From contig NC_016472.1 in NCBI RefSeq assembly GCF_000226095.1, forward strand, positions 6,758,001 through 6,822,000: a stretch of 64,000 bases of DNA. Reading direction: 5' to 3'. Below the pieces are notes generated by a model. The model had not been told where the DNA came from, searched no databases, and worked only from the letters and a program-made list of their open reading frames with translations. Of the stretch, positions 21,129 through 34,590 are shown one piece after another (the stretch's first letter is position 1; every line of letters starts with the position of its first letter). The position numbers were made by a program, and so were the translations under genes. The DNA comes from Thermothelomyces thermophilus ATCC 42464 (taxonomy: Eukaryota; Ascomycota; Sordariomycetes; Sordariales; Chaetomiaceae).

Positions 21129-23271
21129 TGATTTCTTCTTTGGGGATGGGGGGGGAGAAAAGGGAAGGGGAGGGACAGATTAGGAGAGGAGGATTTTAAT
21201 TTTTTTTTCCTTTTGTCGTCTTTACTCATATGCAATTACCATCATCCTTGTGTGGGCGTGGTGTGTAGGGGAGTGATTTTGGTGTTGCTCCTTTCGGGGT
21301 TCGGTGGGGGTAGTTGGGGCCAGGGCATGGGATGGATACCCGGGGATTTTGTCTTTTGTTTCTCACGTCTTTTGTCTGGCAATAAGCGAGCACGATGTGT
21401 GTTGTTCTTCCGGGCTGGGGGTTTTTTGGGTTTTCAGGATTCCATCATCACGATATCGTCCGGTCGTTCCCTGGAGAGTCCCAGATTTCTACCTTCATGT
21501 GTATCTTTGTCTCGCAGTCATTGGGCGGGGTAGACGGGGAGGAAAGGTCCGTCATGCGTTGTGTCTACTAATTACCCGGATTCGTCGTTTATTACATAAC
21601 CGTCATGAGCAACCACGAAACGATCACGGAGGGTTGGCGTTTGGTTTTCTTCGAGTCCCGCGTTCATCATCATATCCGGAAGTATGAGCATCGATATTGG
21701 GCGGCGGCACATCTGACAACAAATTATGTGGTTACGCATCATGAAGGTGACTAACTTGTTTGCTGTTCCGTTTCTGATGCTTGCTTATAATGGTTCAGGT
21801 TGAGTGCGAGCGATTGGCGGCGTGTTACTTTTGGATACAATCCCAAGAAAATAAAGCGTTTCGAGCAGCAACCGTCCTCCAAGAGTGACGCTGGGGTTGG
21901 CGTTGTTGGTTCGAGGTCGAAGGTTGCGTTCAGAGGCAACTGGCCCTGGTCCTCTTCCCTACGAGGTGAGAGTCTCCGGAGCCCGGCAGCGAAAACGGAT
22001 GAACGTTTTGCTGCGCTTTGCTGGGTAACACAAGGACGCCTACCGATGCCGACTCTAACAAGAGATGCTGAAGAGATGCTGACTGAGCAGAAGCCGAAGG
22101 AGTCGATCTTGACGCGAATCGCCTTTTCTTTATTTTTTTACCCGAAGAAGTCTGGGGGCTCTCGCCCATTTTTTGGAGCCCAACTTGACCCTCGGGCTTT
22201 CTTTCGGTCCTTTCGCATTGGGTATCCTGTTGCTCTTCCCAAGCTCTCTGGCTAACTACGTCAACTGCGTATGTAGTACTTGGAACGGACGTGTACCCCA
22301 TACCCCGTTCGTCTTAGGATCAAGTCTTCCCAACATTTACTTCACAAGTCCCCTCGGCCTTCTTACTACATACATAGACCGCTTCATCTCCCGCTTGGAC
22401 AGCAAAGGGATTCTTCGCCGGCCTTGATTGGCGGCACAACCCCAGTTAAGTCTCCGCATGCGAGGGACCGTTCCATCGAGGGGTAGTATGTAGTATATAG
22501 TATTTCCCCGCGTTTTTTTTTCTTTTGGAGAAGCCATGCGGGTTGCGGCCCCGATTCGCAGGGATCAACATCGCGTAGACGACCATTTTCCAAGTTGAGA
22601 ATGACTACCGACTTGGCGCCGTCGACTCTCCCTATGTGTAACGGCCTTTTGCGGGCCAGCCCCTTATTGGCCCCGGGGGGGAGGGGGGGTTTTATATGGA
22701 AGGAAAGCAGGTCGATTACCTTGTTAGTCGCTCGCATGACCACGAAGAGAAGCTGATCGTCAACTCACTTTGAGTACTGATAGATGCCTCTCCCGCTCGT
22801 GAATCCTTCGTCCGGGTAGCATCTGGCCCCCAACTACCCTCATTCCTCCCTCCCCTCGGCCTCGATGCAACGTTGAACAGGAACAAAAGGACATGCTCAG
22901 CATCACATGTGCGTGAAGAGAGCGATGGCCGAGGCTGCAATCCGGGATTGCTGGCCACGACGTTGCACAATCCCACACACGGACGGGAGCGGGCGCGTCT
23001 CTCTCTCTCCCTCTCTCTATATATATGTATGTGTGTATGTAAGTATGTGTACAGACACGGATATATATATATATATATCCTCCAGGGGTTCTGCTGGTAT
23101 AGACGTGCTTCTCCGTCATTGCTCACTCTCGCTTCTCTTTCAACCGACCTTTCTGTCCCATTCCCAGAGCAACTCGTTACTTAGTACATACCTAACTTTT
23201 TCGGGCGGGTAGGTATACTCTATGGTGGGTAGGTAAGGCGGGGGAAGTAGTGTGTGAGAAGGTAATCGATC
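21129..23271. other. Intergenic region between Med12 and the flavoprotein gene
   Basis: No gene supported. The first few hundred bases are probably Med12 3' untranslated sequence (T- and G-rich). TA/GT microsatellites lie at 23014-23050 and 23061-23078. The last 200 bp before 23272 should hold the promoter and leader of the oxidase gene. Confidence 0.5.
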
Positions 23272-25489
23272 ATGTTCCACAAGATGATGATGGTCTCCCC
23301 CCTGGCCATCCTCTTGGTCCTCGCCTCGGCGGCGACCAGGGCGGCGGCGTTCGAGTACTACACGTTCGACGGGCCCGGGTTTCCCTCGTGCCACAACGTG
23401 TCGAGGGTCTACAACGCCACGAGCGTGGACGACGTGGCCTCGCTGGTCAAGTCCCTGACGGCCTCCAACAACAACACGGCGGTGCGCGTGCGGGCGGCGG
23501 GCAAGGGCCACATGTGGTACGACACGCAGTGCAGCGACTCCCAGACGGTGCTCGTCCGCACCGAGGACCTCCACGCCATCTCGGACCTGGACCTGCCCGC
23601 CGGTGCCGAGAGCGGGTCGGTCTGGGTCGAGGCCGGCGTGACCTTCTTCCAGCTGGCCGAGTACCTGCACGAGCGGGGCGCCTCGGTCGGCTACACGCTG
23701 ACCAACTGGAACATCAGCTTCGGCGGCAGCGTCGCCATGGGCGCCCACCGGTCCTCCATCCGCGAGGACAGCATGGTCGCCGCCGGCGTGCTGGCCATGG
23801 ACATTGTGGACGGCGCCGGCGAGGTGAGGCGCGTCGTCAGGGACGAGAGCGACGACGAGTGGCTCGCCGCCTCGACCTCCCTCGGCCTGCTGGGCATCAT
23901 CGTGAGAATCCAGCTCAAGGTGTATCCGGACACCAAGGTCTATGCCAAGCAGGAGACGTGAGTACTACTCAACCCCTTTTTTCTTCTCCTTACCCCCCCC
24001 CCCCCTTTTCTTTCCCCCTCTCCCCCCCTTACCCCTTTTCCTCTACAGGACAGGGGAGGAAGAGAGGAGGAGGAGGACGAGGAGGAGGAAAAGACGGAGG
24101 AACACGGGGCCGAGACTGATGGGATGGCCTCTGTGCAAGGCTCGACGAGAAGGACGTTCTGGACGGCGACGTCTATGGCTTGATTGCGCCGTATGCAACC
24201 GCCAATCTCTGGGTAAGCTGAATCCCTTCAACCGCCCGTTGTCGTGGTCATCATCATCATCATTAAAGGGTCTGGCTACCCCCTATCGACCTCTCGCTCT
24301 CGCTCGACCCTCAACCGCTCTGTGCTGACAGAACAAAACTCGCAGTGGTGGCCGTACAAGAGAAAGTTCCACCAGCGGTACTACGACACGGTGCCGGCCA
24401 ACTCGACGCCGCAGGAGGGCTTCCAGAACACCTTCTCCGTGACGGAGCTGGAGGCGGTGACGGCGCGCACCATGCTCGACAGCGGCAAGTACCTGCCGAC
24501 GTCCAACATGTTGGCCGAGGAGATCTTCTTCGGCCTGTGGTCCAAGCCCAACTTCCGCGAGAAGAAGACCAACGAGGCGATCGACGAGTGGCCCGTCTAC
24601 GGCTGGAACTACGACGTCCTCATCGGCGGCCTGTACCCGGACCAGAAGCCCGAGTGGGAGTACGGCCTGGCCGGCTACACACTCGAGCTGGCCTTCCCCG
24701 TCACCATGGCAAACCAGATGCTCAAGAGGGTCCGTCAGCTGTTTGACGACGAGCTCAAGAAGGGCATCGTCATGACGTCCACGTACCGGAGCGGCATCAA
24801 CATCAAGTGTGAGTGGCAGTTCCCCGAGTGAGACACAGAGAGACAGAAAGAGGAAAGGATGAGAGAGAGAGAGACCCCCCCCCCAAGAAAAGAAACGAGG
24901 TGCTGACGAAGAAGATGTTTCCCCCTCTCGCAGTCGGCAAGGCCTACTACGACCTCCTCGGCCAGGTCACGTACAACACGTCCGACGGGGCCGACTGGAG
25001 CAAGGGCGCCATCATGTTCGACTTCCCCTCGTACCGGCCCACCATCGGCGACCACAAGCGCTTCAACGAGCCGTTCTGTAAGTGATCGACGGGGCAACCC
25101 TTTCCCTTCCCTTCCCTTTTTCCGTCTCTCTCTTCTCGAATCCAAGCAGCAAATAAAAGACTGACGATTCTCCTCCCCACAACAACAAGACCACAAGCTA
25201 GCGAACACGCTCATTGACGAGTTCCCGTGCCGCCCGCACTGGACCAAGAACACGCGCGAGGTCTTTGCTCGATCCGTCAAGAACCTCGATCCCGACGTAA
25301 GTTGCTATTGTCTGTCCCCTTGCCGGCAGGCCGGCCGAACGCCAGTGATTCCCTTTTTTTGCCTGTTCATTTCCACGCATCTCTGACATGGAAACGTAGC
25401 ATCTTCGCCGCTTCAACGCCGTCCGGAAACGCTTCGACCCTAACGGCATATACCGGAGCATCGTCGGAGAGATTCTGGGTTTCTATTAA
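23272..25489 (+). CDS. Secreted aldonolactone-oxidase-like flavoprotein
   Basis: FAD-dependent oxidase of the VAO/PCMH superfamily with a D-arabinono-1,4-lactone oxidase type C-terminus; the likely substrate is a sugar, sugar alcohol or lactone, with H2O2 as by-product. Six exons (23272-23957, 24140-24212, 24346-24808, 24934-25077, 25190-25296, 25400-25489) give 520 residues. Residues 1-26 look like a signal peptide. The FAD-binding half has VRAAGKGHMWYD and NWNISFGGSVAMGAHRSS. The C-terminal half has WWWPYKRKFHQRYYD and, at residues 472-475, HWTK, matching the HWxK catalytic motif of aldonolactone oxidoreductases. The end FDPNGIYRSIVGEILGFY is typical. All introns are GT-AG and junction phases agree; intron 1 contains a C-run and GGA-rich sequence. 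A signal peptide argues against the mitochondrial ascorbate-type enzyme. Exact substrate unknown. Confidence 0.9.
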
Positions 25490-26096
25490 TAAGAAACGGC
25501 AGGACTGGGCCTGAAATCGAGAAGGTGCAAGAGCAGTCGGGTCGGGTAATTAAAGCAGGAAGAAAGGAGGATACTTGAGAATGCAGTGTTGTAGACAAAG
25601 ATGTCAAAGAGCGCGGGGATAGGGGGGAAAGGGGGGGAAAGGGATGTTCGCGGAGATGTCCCGTTGAGAGATGCCGAGCTTCCGGAAGAGTGAGGAGACG
25701 CTGCCGGCATAGCAGCCATGAGAGTAATGACATATCAGCATCTCCAGCGGACTAGTATTTTGAGCTTCGACCACCAATAATAATACCAGAAAACATCAGA
25801 AGATGCCGATTTCGATCCTAGTGGGGTGGCGAGTGTCCAACTTACAAACACCACCTCCCTGTCCATGCACGCTGCTCCTGACTCCATGCCCGTCCCTCCT
25901 GACGCCAGAGTCGAGAAGTGAATACAACCAACGATGATGCCAACCCCCAGCAAAGACAACCCATGTTCAAACCAAGGGGAGAGAAAACGGAGGGAGTAAA
26001 GAAAAAAAAGGAAAAGGAAAAAGAAGCACGGCCATCCGTTCCCCCCAACTATCCCGTCCCCAACCATAGTCCGCGCGCAGGGAGCTTCGACAGCGC
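25490..26096. other. Convergent intergenic region
   Basis: Holds the 3' ends of the flavoprotein gene (plus) and the TBC gene (minus). A/G-rich around 25990-26030. No gene seen. Confidence 0.5.
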
Positions 26097-29000
26097 CTAG
26101 CCGTCAAACTCGACCCCGACGACCTTGCTCGGACCGGCCTCAACGTCGGCGCTCGTCCCCGCACCGCCCCCGTCATTCCTCTCGCCGCCGTCGGCCGTCC
26201 CGCCGACTCCGCCTGCTCCGCCCGGCAGAAGCGCCTCATCGCTCGCCTCGGCATCCGCACCCGTCAGCAGGTCCCGATCCGAGCTCCTCACGCTCCGGCG
26301 CTCCGCGTCCCCGCGGTACGCGCCGCCGCCGCCGCCGCCGCCGGTCCCGCTCTTGCCGCTGCGGGTCGACGCCCGGTCGAACCCGCCGTCGTCGTCCTCG
26401 TCGTCGTCCTCGTCGTCGCCACCCCGCTGCGCCTGCTGCGCCTGCCCTTGTGCCTGCCCCTGCCCCTGCTGCGGCTGGCCGGAGAGCGCGTTCTTTTCCA
26501 GCTCTTTCTGCGCCTCCTCCATGCGCCGCCGGACCTCGGCCGCGACGCGCATGCCGTCCGTCACGATGTTGTCCAGCACGCCGCGCAGGCCGCGCCCGGC
26601 CCCGCCGGCTGCGCTGGCCGCGCGCCCGGTCCCGATGCCCAGGCTGGAGAAGGTGGTTAGGGACGAGGCGCTCGTGGGCGTGGTCTGCAGGCCCTCGATG
26701 ATGTGGAAGGAGGCGGGGAAGGAAGTCTCGAAGAAGTGTTCCAGGAGCTCGTCGGCGAGGACGACCATGCGGAAGGTAGGCAGAGTGATGTGGAGGGGGT
26801 TGGATGGGTCCAGGGCTATGTTAGCCTTCTCGGATTGGGCCTTGGAGACGCGCCGGCGAGCGTCCGGGTCCTGTTGGTCTGGGGGCAGGCTCGTCGAGTT
26901 GAGCTGGAGCGCCGGTGGCGCATTATCGGGCTTCTTGGCGGCCGTTTTCGGGCTGCCGGCGGGAGAATCCATCGCGAGGAGGTCGTCGTCGTCGTCGTCG
27001 TCGTCATCGCCAATGGCGAATGCGTCGGGATTTGCCAGCTCCTCGTCGGCGGCTTCGTCCAGCCGAGTTGACTCGAGCCGTTGTTGCACCTCCTGCACCG
27101 CGCCATCCTTATTTTTCGGATGGTCCGGATCGGCATACTCGAAGCATCTCCGTATGAAGGCACTAACACTGCCGAGAAATCGTTCGCTCACGGGCTGGCC
27201 GGCAACGACCCCCTGGGCGCCGTTGATGCTGTCGCCACCGAGCGCCACGGTTGAGGCCGACGGGCTCGGCGTGCCTTCCAGCCCGCGGCGAGAGAGGAAG
27301 AGGAGGGCCTCCGACATGCGCAGGATGCCTTCGCGGTCGACCTTGCCGTCGCCGTCATCGTCGTAGAGTTCGAAAAAGTAGTTGATGGCCCCCATGATGT
27401 CGCGCTTCCCCTTGATCCGGGCCAGCCCGGAGACGACTTTCTGCAGGGTGAGGGCCGAGGACGAGTCGGTGTCCCACTTCCGGAACAGCCTCTGGACGAA
27501 CTCGTGGTCTGCCGGCTCGGGCCCCGCCCCCCATGGCGACAGCAGCAGCGCATCGGAGCGCCTGAAGCTGCCATAGAAACCACCCTTGTCCTTCTCGGAG
27601 AACGCGTCCCGCTGGGGCGTGGTTGGCGAGTCCGAGATGGCCCATTTACACATGCCGGCCAGAAACTCGCGGAACGCGTCGTAGTCCATGAGGCTCGTAC
27701 TCGGGCCGAGACCGACGCGCCCCTTCTCGATGCCGTGGCTTCCCGCGCTAGCGGCTTCTGGGATGCGCGACCGGCTGTTCTTGGCACGCCTTGCCTGCTC
27801 CTGCTTGATGATGCGGTCGCGCTGCTGTCGCTCGTACAGGATGCCGTAGAAGCGGTCGTATAGCGCGCCTAGCTCATCGTTGCTGAGCAGCTTACTATCC
27901 GGCCCCAGGTTCCTGATGGCTGTGCGCTTGGCAAAGTTCTCGATGTTGCTCAGGACGGCATCCTTGTTCTTCAGGCGGAGGTCGGTGATGGTGCTGTGAG
28001 TGATGCCCGAGAACTCCTTGAAAGCCACGACCATGAGCTCCTGGAACTTTGTGACGGCCCTCAGCTTCGGATTCTCCGACTTCGGATGCGCGGACTCATC
28101 CAGGCGGGAAAAGTAGGACTTGAGGACCGAAATGAAGGCACCGTCGTCGGAGGCGTCCAGCAGCTCCTCCCCGTTGATCCGGAGAATGGCCAAGCCGATT
28201 TGGAATAGCACCTTGGGGCCCTCGACAAAGAAGACGTCAAGGACTCGGAAGGCAAACACCAGGGGCATTGAGTTGATGTAGAGCGAGAGGAACCAGGGAA
28301 GCGAGACGACAGACAGCTGGACGTCGCTCTTAACGAGGTGGTCCCACAAGACGGGCATTGTCTTCTCCACCAGGGATTCAAACACCTTCTGGTCGAGGAG
28401 GGTGCCGTACATGGTAGTCGAGTAGTACCCGGGCACCAGCCTCTCGCATAGGGCCGAGAGGAGGAAGAAGGCCTGGGCCTCCGACATGTAGATGAGCAGT
28501 GCGGCGACGACGATGTTCATAGCCTGGCAGTAGCCGACGTCGGCGTTCAGCCAGCTGTAGGCCGTGAGGACCCGGCGGAGACGGCCGATGCCCTCTTCGC
28601 TCTGAAAACCCGGGTACTCGGGCAGGCTGCGGTTGAGGTCCTTCTCGATCTCGTCGATGGCCAGCGACTCCTGCCCGGAGAACTTGGCCAGCGTGTCGGC
28701 GTAGAGCGTCGGGTTCTCTAACCTGAGATAGAGGGAGCCCGAGGTCAGCTCCCAGATCTCGCCCCTTAGCCTGTTTGGCAGGCCGACCCTGATGAGCTTG
28801 TGGAAGGTAGGCTGGCGGATCAGCGTGGCGTTGCGACCGTTGTCTCTCAGATATTCGGCCCATAACCTCATCTTGGCTCGGTCGCGCAGCTTCTTTGGGT
28901 CGCCGGGGTATTTGAAGAGCATGCCCAGGCCGGCGTCGGGCGGCGTCGCGTTCTTCTTGTCGTCGGGCCGGAGGAGGTATTCCGAGTAGCACTCGGCCGT

Positions 29001-29700
29001 GACCTTCTTCAGCTTGGCCACATTTCCCACATTAGCCCGCAAACCCTTCTTGAGGCCGTCACAGAACCGCTCGCAGGCTTGCCGGCTGCCGGCAAGCTGC
29101 AACGTCACGCGCTGCTCCCTCAGGTCCTTCTTGTCCTTTTCCTTGGCCGCTTCTTGGCTTATGCCATTCCACGTGGTTATTGAGAGGGCAAACTAGGGAA
29201 GGGAATTCGTCAGCCTCCACCTGCACAGCTGCGAGGAGCAGGCGCTGTTGTGTGTTGTTTTTGTTTTTCTGTTTTACCTGGAAGTTGGGACTGTGTAACC
29301 GTTCTACCCTCCGGATCGAGCAGAGGGGGAAGGTGAAGCCATTGCCGCTCGGCCCGCCGCCGTGTGTCTGTCCCGTGAATATCGAAGAGGTGCTGGCGGT
29401 CGCCGACTGCAGGAAGCTCGAGGGGGTGGTCGAGAAGGAGAGGTAGGCCTCGGAGAGGTGGAGCTTGCCGGCGTACTGGTATCCTCGGTCCCGGTCTCTG
29501 TCTCCTTGCGTAGCGTTGGTGGGCGGGATAGTGAGCTCGGCGTTGATCTCGTAGAGCGGGTGCTGGGACGAGGGGAGCCGAAACTGGTTCTGAAACAGCG
29601 ACGCCTTGGACGGGTTCTTGTCGGACTCGGTGAGGTTTAAACCCTGCACAGGTTCCAACAGCTGCTGCGCCTTTTGAACGAAGCTCGAGAAATTCAACAT
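26097..29700 (-). CDS. GRAM/TBC/EF-hand Rab GTPase-activating protein (Gyp2/Mdr1-like)
   Basis: Rab GAP of the TBC family that would accelerate GTP hydrolysis on a Ypt/Rab GTPase in membrane traffic. Exons 29700-29278 and 29192-26097 give 1,172 residues. The N-terminal third is GRAM-like (FRLPSSQHPLYEINAEL near residue 40). The TBC domain runs from about residue 275 (LIRVGLPNRLRGEIW). It carries the Arg-finger motif IEKDLNRSLPEYPGF near 323 and the Gln-finger motif GYCQAMN near 361. In the first motif Ser replaces the usual Thr of IxxDxxRT. Two EF-hand-like loops follow: a degenerate WDTDSSSALTL near 714 and a canonical DDDGDGKVDREG at 752-763. The C-terminus is disordered, with Asp runs, Gly runs and a GQ/AQ repeat. 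Domain order matches yeast Gyp2 and fungal Mdr1. The single intron is GT-AG in phase 0. Confidence 0.93.
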
Positions 29701-32108
29701 CCTGTGTCTGCTGATTCACGGACGCTCTCTGTCTCTGGTCGCAGCCCCCGACGGCGGGGTATCGGAGGGGAGGGACGGGGAGGGACTCGCCGAGGTTGCG
29801 ATGTTCGGCGACCCGCGCAGCAACGGATGCTTCGGGCAGTCGGCGCGTGCTCAACGAGTGAAGGTCTAGTGTAGTTAGGCGCCTAAATCTCTGGCAAAGA
29901 CTCGCTGTTATCGTGTCAAATCCCACGTTCTTCTCTTTTTGTCTCTCTCTCAATCTTTTTCTCTTCCCCCCTTTTTTTTTCCTTCCCTGTTCCCCTTCGT
30001 GCGGCTGATAGATGGTTGATGGGCGGCCAAACAGGTGCCGATGGGAACCAGAACGGATGTGTTGTGCCCACAAGGCAGCAGCGGGAGCACTGCCGGCACC
30101 AAACAGCACCAGTGCCAGCCTGCCGCCGCCAAATGTGGAGCCCCGCTGTCTAGACCCCAGCTCCCGCGCTCCTAGCTGTCATAGCTGTCACAGCGCATGG
30201 CAGCACCTCGAGGGCAACTTTGGAGCCCACTCTTCATTCTCGGTCACTCTCACCTACCGCACTCCAACTAGGAGTACGGTAAGGTAGCGCCCCACCCGCT
30301 TGTGGATGGGCGGTCTTGCGGCACCCTCGCCGCTGGCCCCTCGAGGAGTCCCGTGCTGTTAGTGGTAAGAGACCAATCGTTAGTGTCTCCATCAGGTCGC
30401 TAAGTTGCATCACCATTCATCATGAAACCCTGTACACTACTAACCAGCTACACGAGCAACACCCATTGGAAACTGTTGAACTTAGCCACTGAGCCTGGCT
30501 GGGATGCGATGGAGCTAGGTAAGGTACTTATTGGAACAACAGAGATGCCAGGTGCCAAACATGCTTGTTATTAGAAGGTGAGCAATAGGGAAGGTGCTTA
30601 GACCCGTCAGGAGAAAGTGGGAAGAACGTCACGTTCTTGCCATACGTGGTCTGTCTGCATCGATATTGCAGTGCGGTGGCAGTACGGATTACTCTCCAAT
30701 TTCTTAGATTGGTGCTCAGGCCATGTGAGTTCGTGTCCTGCAGAGAACCGAGAGCATATCTAATCCCTGTTTCGCACCACAAATCATAGGTAGGTATGTA
30801 CTAAATAAGGTAACGTAGGAATGTTGTAGGTAGGTAGTGTAGGGAACTCGGTGCGGATATTTTGCTGTTCCCTACCATATCCAGTACTGGTAGGCGGTAT
30901 GGATGTATTGTATGTACCTAACTATATATAACAACGGAGTACTTGCTAAGCGCATGTAATGTACTCCGTACCTACAAGTGTTTGTACATACATACCTCGT
31001 GTGCATCCATCAAAATTGGCCTCGTGCCTCAAGTTGTATTTCGTGGTTGCCGTGGTCGTTTCACTTCTTCGCTACAGACACTAAGGAGTCTGACATTCCA
31101 TGCCTCGCATCCCTCGAGTTACCTCCCTCATTTCCGGCCTCGACCAAAAGGCATGGGGTCCACCAAGGAGACCGGCCCGGGCGCCGTTTCGGGCAGATTG
31201 CTTCAATGACAGCGTCGTCACGGCGCCATCGGCTGGGCGGCAGGGCGGCAGTGCGGCATCTGCTGCGAGTCGCAACTTTCCGGCTTGTTGGTACTTGCCC
31301 TCTTGAGAGATTAACCAACGCAAGTAAAGCTTTGGGCCGGCATCGCTCGGCCTCGCTAACCACCCAAGACTAGCGAGTAATTATTTTTTTCCTGATTTGC
31401 TGTCTGTTGACGTCTCCTTTCCAGCTTGTTCCTCAGGCTTCACCGGGTCCCCCCAGCGATCGCTTCCGGGATTTGGCGACATTTGAGGGTCCCTCCGTCC
31501 TGCAACGCCAACGTCATCCCTCACTTCCTCCTGCGAGCCCCAGCGCCTCTGATCGCCTTCCTCAAACCCCCCACCCCTGTCCCCTGCCCCACGTTGTTAA
31601 AACCCGCGAGTCCCCAGGCGGCGGGCCGACTCGAGTACCAACAGTGATTCCGTCCAATTCATCCAATTGTTCATCATCCATTGTCCATTCCGGCGCGAGC
31701 CGTAGCCTTTCTTGTTAGCACTCCACCGGGCCTCGGTAAACGCCACTCCCGGGGGCTGGACTCCTCGATTCCGATCCCCAATCTTACACTACAGCTCTAA
31801 CTCCCCCCCTCCTCTGGAACTCTTCGATCGCCTTCCCTCCACGTCTCTCTAGTTATACATCCTCCCCGAGCCCGCGGGGTCGATCTGCGCGCCCCCTCCC
31901 CTTCCTCCTTGCGACCAACCATTCAACTCCTCTGCTTGCCCCGCAATCACCCGGCAGCGGCAACCTACACACCTCCCGAACGTTGAATCACCGCATTCCG
32001 AATAGATCTTCAAGAAGGCCCAGCTTGCCACTTAGAACCAAGGTCCCTCATACGCGACTCACCTACAAGCAGCCGCTCGGCCAAGCCTCTGCCACATCCA
32101 TACATGCA
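29701..32108. other. Divergent intergenic region between TBC and PKA genes
   Basis: About 2.4 kb with no supported gene. The left part should carry the TBC promoter. The right part from about 31380 to 32108 is C/T-rich and is probably a long leader of the kinase gene; it contains upstream ATGs. The 9-bp motif lies at 30962-30970, among other short TACG-containing words near 30900-30990. Confidence 0.5.
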
Positions 32109-33499
32109 ATGGCAGCCACGGTCGCGCATTCTCAGGCGATACCGTCCGGGCTCCATCCCCTGCAAGCAGCTGCCCTGAGGGCGGCCGCCGGCAACGGGCA
32201 GCAGCAACCGCAACCACCGCCGAGGGAAATCGACGACAAGCCCTTCGATGTGACGTCTAGGAAATTGTCTGTGAACGATCTGGTCAAGGTTCGGACATTA
32301 GGGACAGGTATGTCCATAACATGCGATCCGGCACTTGCTCAGCCTTCCTCGCTGGGTGGAAGGACATGGTCACTTACACCCGTCGCCAGGCACCTTTGCC
32401 CGTGTTTGCCTCGTCCGGCCGTCCCACGGCACCGAAGCCGATCGCAGCCGGGTGTATGCCCTCAAGATACTCCGCAAGACCGAAGGTGAGCTGTCCCCCC
32501 TAGTTGGTCTAGAGCGGCAGCGCAGTCGGTACTGACCCGTCGCGTCGCAGTGATCAGACTGAAGCAGATCGACCATGTGCGCCACGAGCGACAGATCCTG
32601 GCCGATGTACGAGGGCATCCGTTCATTACCAATTTCGTGACTTCGTTTTCGGACCACGACTTCCTCTACATTCTCCTCGACTACGTGCCCGGCGGCGAGC
32701 TCTTCACTTACCTGCGCAAGTATCGCCGGTTCGACGAAGACATGGCCCGGTTCTACGCCGCCGAGATTGTGCTGATTCTCGAGCATCTGCACGAACAACA
32801 AGGAGGGATAGCATACCGGGACATGAAGCCAGAGAACCTGCTGCTGGATGCCGACGGCCACATCAAACTGGTTGACTTTGGTTTCGCCAAGCGGCTGGGG
32901 AATAACGAGTCCGGCCACCCGGAAGAAACCTACACTCTGTGCGGCACACCCGAGTATCTCGCGCCAGAGGTCATCCACAACAAGGGCCACACCACCGCGG
33001 TGGACTGGTGGGCGCTGGGAATCTTGATCTACGAGTTCCTGACGGGGTACCCTCCGTTCTGGCATCAGAACCCAATCGAGATCTACAAGCAGTATGTGTT
33101 TCCGCCGTCTCAACCTCTTTCCCCCTTCACGCCCCGCTTCCTTTCTCCCGGTCTGTCTAACCCAAGAGCAGGATCGTCGAAAAACCAGTTGTTTTCCCCC
33201 AGGAACCGCCCATCAGCGACGCGGCAAAGGACATTATTCGCCAGTTCTGCACCGTCGACCGCTCCCGCCGCCTTGGCAATATCTCGGGCGGCGCCGCAAA
33301 AGTCAAGGCTCATCCTTTCTTTGCGGGGGTCGACTGGGACGCTGTCTACCAAAAGCGCCACCGGGGGCCCATCATCCCCCCCATTAGGTATCCGGGTGAT
33401 GCCCAATGTTTCGACATTTACCCGGAGGAGGACGCGACCCGAGACGAGTACACCGATGAGATGGCGAAGCAGTACGACGAGTATTTCAAGGACTTTTAG
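32109..33499 (+). CDS. cAMP-dependent protein kinase catalytic subunit
   Basis: AGC-family Ser/Thr kinase, catalytic subunit of protein kinase A. Exons 32109-32307, 32390-32485, 32551-33091 and 33172-33499 give 387 residues. A Gln/Pro/Ala-rich 50-residue N-terminus precedes the kinase. The Gly loop is LGTGTFARV and the ATP Lys lies in VYALKILRK (about K92). The catalytic loop is AYRDMKPENLLLD and the Mg motif is VDFGFAKR. The activation loop TYTLCGTPEYLAPE contains the PDK1-type Thr. The C-terminal tail ends YDEYFKDF, giving the FxxF hydrophobic motif expected of PKA. All introns are GT-AG and sit where they join conserved motifs. A start at 32109 (ATGGCAGCC) is chosen because the overlapping ATG at 32104 is in another frame. 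Fungi carry two such genes; the short N-terminus may mean the second type, but I cannot decide. Confidence 0.93.
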
Positions 33500-34522
33500 A
33501 ATGGATTCAAAGATTGGGGAAGAGAAGGTCCAGAGACGGCGGTAGCGTGCACCTGGCTATCTCTCTAGTTTTGGTGCCTCTCTCCTTCATGTCTCTCTTC
33601 TTCTTTTTTTTTCTTGGGGTCTCGAGTGTGAAATACCCGGCCAGAAAGATGGTGGAGGCGCGCTGGTTTCGGCAGCGGAAGTTTAGAGCATGCGCAGAGG
33701 AATGGCATGACTCCGAGAGATTATAGGGACGGTCCTGGAGACGCTGTCTCGTTAATATTCTTTCCTGTCCAGCAGAAGACACAGAGTGGGAGGCATTTTT
33801 GTGTTGTCATGGGAGACGGGTGGTTGGCGTTTCGGGTTTGCTGGGTGGAGCATACAACTATGTGCATGCGGTACAAACAATGGGCAGTTGGGACACAGGA
33901 CAGGGTGAGACAGGGTTGATGCAGGCAGTGCCGTGTATTATTCTAATGATAGCGTTATGACTCAAGGTCTGGAGTCGAGAGCGGATCGTGTTTGATGATG
34001 GCAGCGACGTTGGTGATGCCCACAAATGAAGACCGAGTATAAACGCTTTAGCCTAACTTAACACAGCGCAAAGAGACCGAGTTACCATATACACCTCGGA
34101 AGTACAGACCTTGGTGGACCTATTTGTAACGTTCATTGCATCTTGTTTGTATTCCGTTTCGAACCAAGCTCAAACCTGCCTTTTGCTTGAGAACGGGGAA
34201 TATCTCATGATGCCCACAGTCGAAGAGTAGCACACATCGGTCAGGTGCGGGACCATAGACCAAAGAACAAGAGATGAGGGACAATGTTTTGAAACGGCAT
34301 GCTTCCCCATCGGTACAGCGAGGGGGAAAAAAAAACATTTGAGTATATCATGGGTATAATGGTATCTGAATCTATCAACGAGCCTTCTCCCCCCTCTCGG
34401 GCCCCTCTCTTTACACACACCACACTACGAAGGAGACGTACAAGAAGACAGACGACATATGAGGTGCTGCCGTAACCATGTTTATCCGTCCATCCGATTC
34501 GCGCACTCGGTGTCCCCCCCCC

Positions 34523-34556
<34 letters not shown>

Positions 34557-34590
34557 AATTCTGTCTCGTCTTGAGTGCGCCGTCACCATC
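33500..34590. other. Convergent intergenic region
   Basis: Holds the 3' ends of the kinase gene (plus) and the 5-phosphatase gene (minus). A C-run and an (AC)n microsatellite lie at 34514-34554. No gene supported. Confidence 0.5.
34526..34554. repeat. (CA)n microsatellite
   Basis: About 14 CA units following a C-run, just downstream of the 5-phosphatase stop codon. Confidence 0.95.
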
